A program made the translations under genes and the position numbers. A stretch of 64,000 bases of DNA. Origin: Mycobacterium angelicum. Its GTDB lineage: Bacteria > Actinomycetota > Actinomycetes > Mycobacteriales > Mycobacteriaceae. Shown here piece by piece: positions 60,001 through 64,000 of this stretch. Where the stretch lies: NCBI RefSeq assembly GCF_002086155.1, contig NZ_MVHE01000028.1:1-64000 (forward strand). The letters are read 5' to 3'. Positions within the stretch are counted from its first letter, which is position 1; each line of letters starts with the position of its first letter. Under the pieces are notes generated by a model. The model searched no databases and had not been told where the DNA came from. It was given only the letters and a program-made list of their open reading frames with translations.

Positions 60001-61238
60001 CGATCATCGAAAAGATCCTGGCGCGCAAGGCCGGCTGTGACTGCGTCGCGCCCGGCGACACCGTCGTGGTGGACGTCGACATGACGGTACTGATCGATCT
60101 GCAGTTCACCAGATCGTGGCTCAAGCCAAACCGCATTCACGACCCGGCCAAACTGGCCGTCGTGATGGATCACGCCGTGCCGGCGCCCACGATCAAGGAC
60201 GCCGCGGGTGCCTGCCACGCCCGGGAGTTCGTCGCCGCCTTCGGCATCGAGCATTTCTACGACGTCGGCCGGCACGGCATCAGCCACCAGGTGATCGCCG
60301 AGAACGGGCTGGCGCGTCCTGGAGAAGTGTTGGCCTGCAGCGACTCTCACACCTGTGCGGCCGGCGCCTACAATACCGCGGCCCGCGGTTTGGGCGCCGC
60401 GGAGGTGTATTCGATCATGTGCACGGGCCAAACCTGGTGCCAGGTCACCCCGACCATCCGCTATGAATTCGGCGGCATAAAGCCGAACACGGTGAGCGGC
60501 AAGGACATCTTCTTGCACATCGCCAACGAGTTCGGCGATGCGGCCAACCTTAACCTGGAGTTCGGCGGCTCCGGTTTGGCCGGCATCCCGATGCACGATC
60601 GGCGCACCATCGCCACCCAAGGCGCCGAAGTGTCCGCCGATTTCAGCATTTTCGAAGCCGACGACGTGTTGACCGACCTGCTCGACGCCCGCGGTATAGG
60701 CGGATATCACGCTGCCGCACCCGATTCCGATGCGGTCTATCACGATGTCCGCCACATCGATCTGGCAGCGCTGGAACCCTATGTGGCGCGGCCGGGTACC
60801 GTCAGCCGAAACGGGCTGCCCGTTTCGCAGTTACCCAAGCAAAAGGTCGACCAGGCGTTCATCGGATCGTGCGCCAACGGACAACTCGAAGACCTTGAAG
60901 TTGCCGCACACGTGCTGCGCGGCAAAACGATAGCCGCCGGGGTGCGGTTACTGGTCACCCCCGCCTCGCAGGCGGTCTATCGCGACGCCATGCGGCTGGG
61001 CTACCTGCAAGACATCGCCGACGCCGGAGCCGTCGTCACCAACTCCACGTGTGGGGCCTGCTTCGGCTACCACATGGGCGTGCTGGGGCCGGGCGAAGTG
61101 TGCATCACCTCCAGCACCCGCAACTTCACCGGACGCATGGGCAGTACCGAGGCGCAGATCTTCATGGCGTCACCGGCCACCGTCGCCGCCTCGGCGGTCA
61201 CGGGATTCATCACCGACCCACGCAGTGTCGCGGCATGA
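59997..61238 (+). CDS. Aconitase-family hydratase, large subunit (LeuC/HacA/DmdA-like)
   Basis: The 413-residue protein is of the short LeuC type. The iron-sulfur ligands are C292 (GSCANGQLED), C352 and C355 (STCGACFG). MDHAVPAP, ACSDSHTCAAGAY and the end ASAVTGFITDP are also typical. It would interconvert hydroxy-diacid isomers or hydrate an unsaturated diacid. The start ATG at 59997 overlaps the lyase stop (ATGA); ATG 59991 is also possible. It is not the leucine-pathway leuC by context, since no other leu gene is near. A dimethylmalate- or methylcitrate-like substrate is inferred from the adjacent lyase. Confidence 0.87.
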   Translation: MTIIEKILARKAGCDCVAPGDTVVVDVDMTVLIDLQFTRSWLKPNRIHDPAKLAVVMDHAVPAPTIKDAAGACHAREFVAAFGIEHFYDVGRHGISHQVIAENGLARPGEVLACSDSHTCAAGAYNTAARGLGAAEVYSIMCTGQTWCQVTPTIRYEFGGIKPNTVSGKDIFLHIANEFGDAANLNLEFGGSGLAGIPMHDRRTIATQGAEVSADFSIFEADDVLTDLLDARGIGGYHAAAPDSDAVYHDVRHIDLAALEPYVARPGTVSRNGLPVSQLPKQKVDQAFIGSCANGQLEDLEVAAHVLRGKTIAAGVRLLVTPASQAVYRDAMRLGYLQDIADAGAVVTNSTCGACFGYHMGVLGPGEVCITSSTRNFTGRMGSTEAQIFMASPATVAASAVTGFITDPRSVAA

Positions 61239-61747
61239 CTCTCTCGTTCAGCGGCAGGATGTGGGTGTTCGGCGACGACGTGAACACCGACGCCATGTAC
61301 CCCGGCTTCGCCATGAAATTAGAACCACCGGAGGCGGCGCGGTACGTCTTCTACCAGTTACGCCCCGGCTGGACCGATCAGATGACACCCGGCGATGTCG
61401 TGGTCGCGGGCAAGAACTTCGGCGTCGGATCGTCGCGTCCGGTGGCCGCGCTGTTCAAAGAACTCGGCATCGCCGGGCTGGTCGCCGAGGAATTCACCTC
61501 GCTGTTCTTCCGCAACGCCGTGAACTCCGGGCTGCCCGCGATGACAATACCGAACGCCACCAACATCTTTCGGGAAGGCGATGAGGCCAGCTTCGATCTG
61601 GCCGACGGCAGCTGGCGCAACGACACCACCGGGGCCGCCGGAACAGTGCCCGTGTTGCCCGAGCTGATTCGCGACATCATCGACGGCGGCGGGGTACTGG
61701 CGCGGCTGGCGGCGCAAGGCTATCTGCCGACCGGGGCCAGTGGCTAG
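61235..61747 (+). CDS. Aconitase-family hydratase, small subunit (LeuD/HacB/DmdB-like)
   Basis: The 170-residue swivel-domain subunit has VFGDDVNTDAMYPGFAM at the start and the substrate-binding loop GKNFGVGSSRPVAALFKELG, followed by FRNAVNSGLPAM. It pairs with the large subunit; the two genes overlap as ATGA. It ends by overlapping the nadE stop by 4 bp. In GDDVNTD the spacing is as in archaeal-type LeuD/HacB. Confidence 0.88.
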   Translation: MTLSFSGRMWVFGDDVNTDAMYPGFAMKLEPPEAARYVFYQLRPGWTDQMTPGDVVVAGKNFGVGSSRPVAALFKELGIAGLVAEEFTSLFFRNAVNSGLPAMTIPNATNIFREGDEASFDLADGSWRNDTTGAAGTVPVLPELIRDIIDGGGVLARLAAQGYLPTGASG

Positions 61748-63786
61748 CCCTCGGGGACTTCGCGTTCGATTTCGTCCAGCCAGATCCGCGCAGACATGTC
61801 CGACGGCGCCCGCCAATCCCCGCGCGGCGATAGGGCACCGCCGTGAGATACCTTGGGGCCGTTAGGCAATGCTGACCTCTTGAATTGGCTGAACGAGTAG
61901 AACCGCTGCACGAAGACCTGCAGCCAATGCCGGATCTCGGCCAGCGAGTACGACGGGCGCTTGTCTTCGGGAAAGCCCGGCGGCCAGCTGCCACTCTTGG
62001 GATCGCTCCACGCATGCCAGGCCAGAAAAGCGATCTTCGACGGCCGGAACCCGAAGCGCAGCACCTGGAACAGCGAAAAATCTTGCAGCGCAAAGGGACC
62101 GATCTTCGCCTCGCTGCTCTGCAGCTCTTCCTCTTCACCGGACGGCACGAGTTCAGGAGTGATCTCGGTGTCGAGCACCGACTGCAGCACCTCACTGACC
62201 TCGTCCTCGAATTCACCCGCCGAGATCACCCAGCGGATCAGGTGCTGAACCAGCGTCTTGGGCACCCCGGCGTTGACGTTGTAGTGCGACATCTGGTCGC
62301 CGACACCGTAGGTCGACCAGCCCAGCCCGAGCTCGGACAAATCGCCGGTGCCCAACACGATGCCGCCGCGCTGATTCGCCAGGCGGAACAGGTAGTCGGT
62401 GCGCAGCCCGGCCTGGACGTTTTCGAAGGTGACGTCGTAGACCTTCTCGCCTCGGGCAAACGGATGATCCATCTCCTTGAGCATCAACTCGGCCGTACCG
62501 CGGATATCGATCTCTTCGAAGGTGACGCCCAACGCGCGCGCCAGCTTGATGGCGTTGTTCTTGGTGCGCTCACCGGTGGCGAATCCGGGCAAGGTGAACG
62601 CCAGAATGTCGCTGCGCGGCCGCTCTTCGCGATCCATTGCCCGTGCCGCGACGATCAGCGCGTGTGTCGAATCCAGACCGCCGGATACGCCGATAACGAC
62701 CTTCGGATAGTCCAGGGCCCGCAGTCGCTGCTCTAGTCCGGACACCTGGATGTTGTAGCCCTCATAGCAATCCTGTTGCAGCCGTTGTGGATCGGCGGGG
62801 ACGAACGGGAAGCGCTCGACGCTGCGCAGCAGACCGATGTCGCCGGACGGCGGGTCTAGCCGGAATTCGATGCGCCGGAACGACTCCGCCAGCTCGCGGT
62901 GGTGCCGCCGGTTGTCGTCGAAGGTGCCCATCCGCAACCGCTCGGAGCGCAGCAACTCGGTGTCGACGTCGGCGATCGAACGGCGTACTCCCTTCGGAAA
63001 ACGCTCGGATTGCGCTAGCAGGACACCGTTTTCCCAAATCATCGTCTGGCCGTCCCAGGACAGGTCGGTCGTGGACTCGCCTTCCCCCGCCGCGGCATAG
63101 ACATAGGCCGCCAGGCAGCGTGACGACGCCGAACGCGCCAGCAGACAGCGGTCTTCGGCGCGGCCGATGGTGATCGGGCTACCGGACAAGTTGGCCAAGA
63201 CGGTCGCCCCGGCCAGCGCCGCCTCGGCGCTGGGCGGCAGCGGCACGAACATGTCCTCGCAGATTTCCACGTGTAAAACGAAGTCCGGCAGGTCGGACGC
63301 ACCGAACAGCAGGTCCGGGCCGAATGGGGCTTCGGTATCGCCGATCCGAATGACGCCGCGCTCTTGGTCTCCCGGCGCGATCTGGCGGTGTTCGTAGAAC
63401 TCCCGATAGGTCGGCAGGTACGACTTCGGAACGACGCCGAGGATGGCACCGCGATGAACGACGACGGCGGTGTTGTAAATGCGGTGCCGGTGCCGCAGCG
63501 GCGCCCCGATCACGAGTACAGGCAGTAGGTCCGCGGCTGCGGAGACCACCTCGTGCAGCGCCGCTTCGACGGCGTCGAGCAAGGCATCCTGCAGCAGGAT
63601 GTCCTCGATCGAGTAGCCCGACAGCGTCAGCTCCGGAAAGACCGCCAAGGCGACACCATCGTCGTGGCATTCACGGGCCAACCCCAGTACCGATGCGGCA
63701 TTGGCCGCCGGGTCGGCGATCGTGGTGTGGTGCGTGCACGCGGCGACGCGCACGAACCCATGCTGGTATGCGGAGTAGAAACTCAT
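61744..63786 (-). CDS. nadE: Glutamine-dependent NAD+ synthetase
   Basis: NadE makes NAD+ from nicotinate adenine dinucleotide, ATP and glutamine. The 680-residue protein has an N-terminal nitrilase-type glutaminase with the triad E52, K121 and C176 (FPELTLSGYS, VPKSYLPTYREF, HVEICEDMF) and a C-terminal synthetase with the ATP loop GVSGGLDSTHAL. It is very close to Rv2438c. The start is ATG at 63786 (MSFYSAYQHGF); an in-frame ATG at 63813 would add nine residues. It completes the last step after nadD, which lies at 41724. Confidence 0.96.
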   Translation of the reverse strand: MSFYSAYQHGFVRVAACTHHTTIADPAANAASVLGLARECHDDGVALAVFPELTLSGYSIEDILLQDALLDAVEAALHEVVSAAADLLPVLVIGAPLRHRHRIYNTAVVVHRGAILGVVPKSYLPTYREFYEHRQIAPGDQERGVIRIGDTEAPFGPDLLFGASDLPDFVLHVEICEDMFVPLPPSAEAALAGATVLANLSGSPITIGRAEDRCLLARSASSRCLAAYVYAAAGEGESTTDLSWDGQTMIWENGVLLAQSERFPKGVRRSIADVDTELLRSERLRMGTFDDNRRHHRELAESFRRIEFRLDPPSGDIGLLRSVERFPFVPADPQRLQQDCYEGYNIQVSGLEQRLRALDYPKVVIGVSGGLDSTHALIVAARAMDREERPRSDILAFTLPGFATGERTKNNAIKLARALGVTFEEIDIRGTAELMLKEMDHPFARGEKVYDVTFENVQAGLRTDYLFRLANQRGGIVLGTGDLSELGLGWSTYGVGDQMSHYNVNAGVPKTLVQHLIRWVISAGEFEDEVSEVLQSVLDTEITPELVPSGEEEELQSSEAKIGPFALQDFSLFQVLRFGFRPSKIAFLAWHAWSDPKSGSWPPGFPEDKRPSYSLAEIRHWLQVFVQRFYSFSQFKRSALPNGPKVSHGGALSPRGDWRAPSDMSARIWLDEIEREVPEG

Positions 63787-63817
63787 CGCCTTACATATTG
63801 CCCGCTTGGGCAACGGG

Positions 63818-64000
63818 TCAACCGGCTAGGCCGTTCTGACCGTCGGCACCCTGGGCGCCGGTCTGGCCGTACGCACCGGCCGTGGCACCGCCGGCGGGGC
63901 TTCCGTAGGCTCCGGGCTGGCCGCCCGCACCGCCGGTACCACCCAGGCCGCCGCCACCCGCGGCACCACCCGAACCGGCGCCGCCCGCGTGGCCGAACAG
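63818..64000 (-). CDS. PE_PGRS family protein, C-terminal end (partial)
   Basis: The minus strand from the window edge reads LFGHAGGAGSGGAAGGGG, then GTGGAGGQPG and ends GADGQNGLAG with a stop at 63818-63820. These 60 residues are typical PGRS repeats ending a PE_PGRS protein whose start lies beyond the window. It lies 31 bp upstream of the nadE start in the same direction. Confidence 0.85.
   Translation of the reverse strand: MFGHAGGAGSGGAAGGGGLGGTGGAGGQPGAYGSPAGGATAGAYGQTGAQGADGQNGLAG

Noticed and set aside
59997..61747. Leucine-pathway leuC-leuD
   Set aside because: The context (ICL-type lyase, own GntR regulator, no leuA/leuB) and the short LeuC form point to another hydroxy-diacid; assignment is left open.
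1..64000. tRNA, rRNA, insertion sequences
   Set aside because: I saw no cloverleaf-like tRNA sequence, no rRNA, and no transposase reading frame in the window, although a visual read could miss a tRNA.

Overview
The window is chromosomal DNA of a slow-growing, non-tuberculous Mycobacterium. The base composition is high in G+C, and it carries PPE-SVP proteins, PE_PGRS proteins, an MmpS/MmpL pair, Eis, and the methylglucose-lipopolysaccharide genes octT and gpgP. Many genes read as orthologues of named M. tuberculosis H37Rv genes. The Rv numbers I give are from memory of that genome, not from a search. The species is not fixed by what I can see; an M. kansasii/M. marinum-like NTM fits.

Layout. 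(1) 1-7637: a 134-bp tandem repeat, a PPE gene, a small LpqS-like gene with a copper-type operator, then ndhA facing metZ-rhodanese-purT, and a second PPE gene (the Rv0388c-Rv0392c block). (2) 7642-16317: thioesterase, purA, an M50 protease, an inserted cation-efflux gene with its own operator, fba, a DedA protein and a GH76 enzyme (the Rv0356c-Rv0365c block). (3) 16464-20609: a very long PE_PGRS gene built from three linker+PGRS modules. (4) 20606-47135: a long block matching Rv2409c-Rv2427c. It holds a transglutaminase/alpha-E/ATP-grasp operon, rpsT, holA, comEC, comEA, eis, a DegV-octT-gpgP-rsfS-nadD operon, a VWA/MoxR pair and proA. It is interrupted by an acyl-CoA dehydrogenase cluster and by an MmpS/MmpL plus PE-aspartic-protease cluster. 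(5) 47227-49871: an A/T-richer island with a type VII secretion toxin locus: a frameshifted EspC-like partner, a toxin whose start codon is now ATA, and two to three tandem immunity-like paralogues. (6) 49903-57231: a tandem duplication of a two-gene module made of an MscS-type channel with a cyclic-nucleotide-binding-like domain and a receptor-type cyclase homologue with altered catalytic residues. (7) 57377-63786: rbsK, then a GntR-controlled lyase/aconitase-like operon, then nadE. (8) 63818-64000: the C-terminal end of another PE_PGRS gene entering from the right.

How it works together. Most of the window is housekeeping: purine and NAD synthesis, glycolysis, sulfur amino acids, ribosome biogenesis, DNA polymerase III and proline synthesis. 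These genes are tightly packed, with many 4-nt stop/start overlaps. Accessory functions sit at PE/PPE genes and between conserved blocks. The parts most worth further work are the decaying toxin-immunity island (where H37Rv, as I recall it, has ahpC-ahpD-PPE41-PE25), the duplicated channel/cyclase module, the regulated lyase+hydratase operon, and the two metal-type operators.
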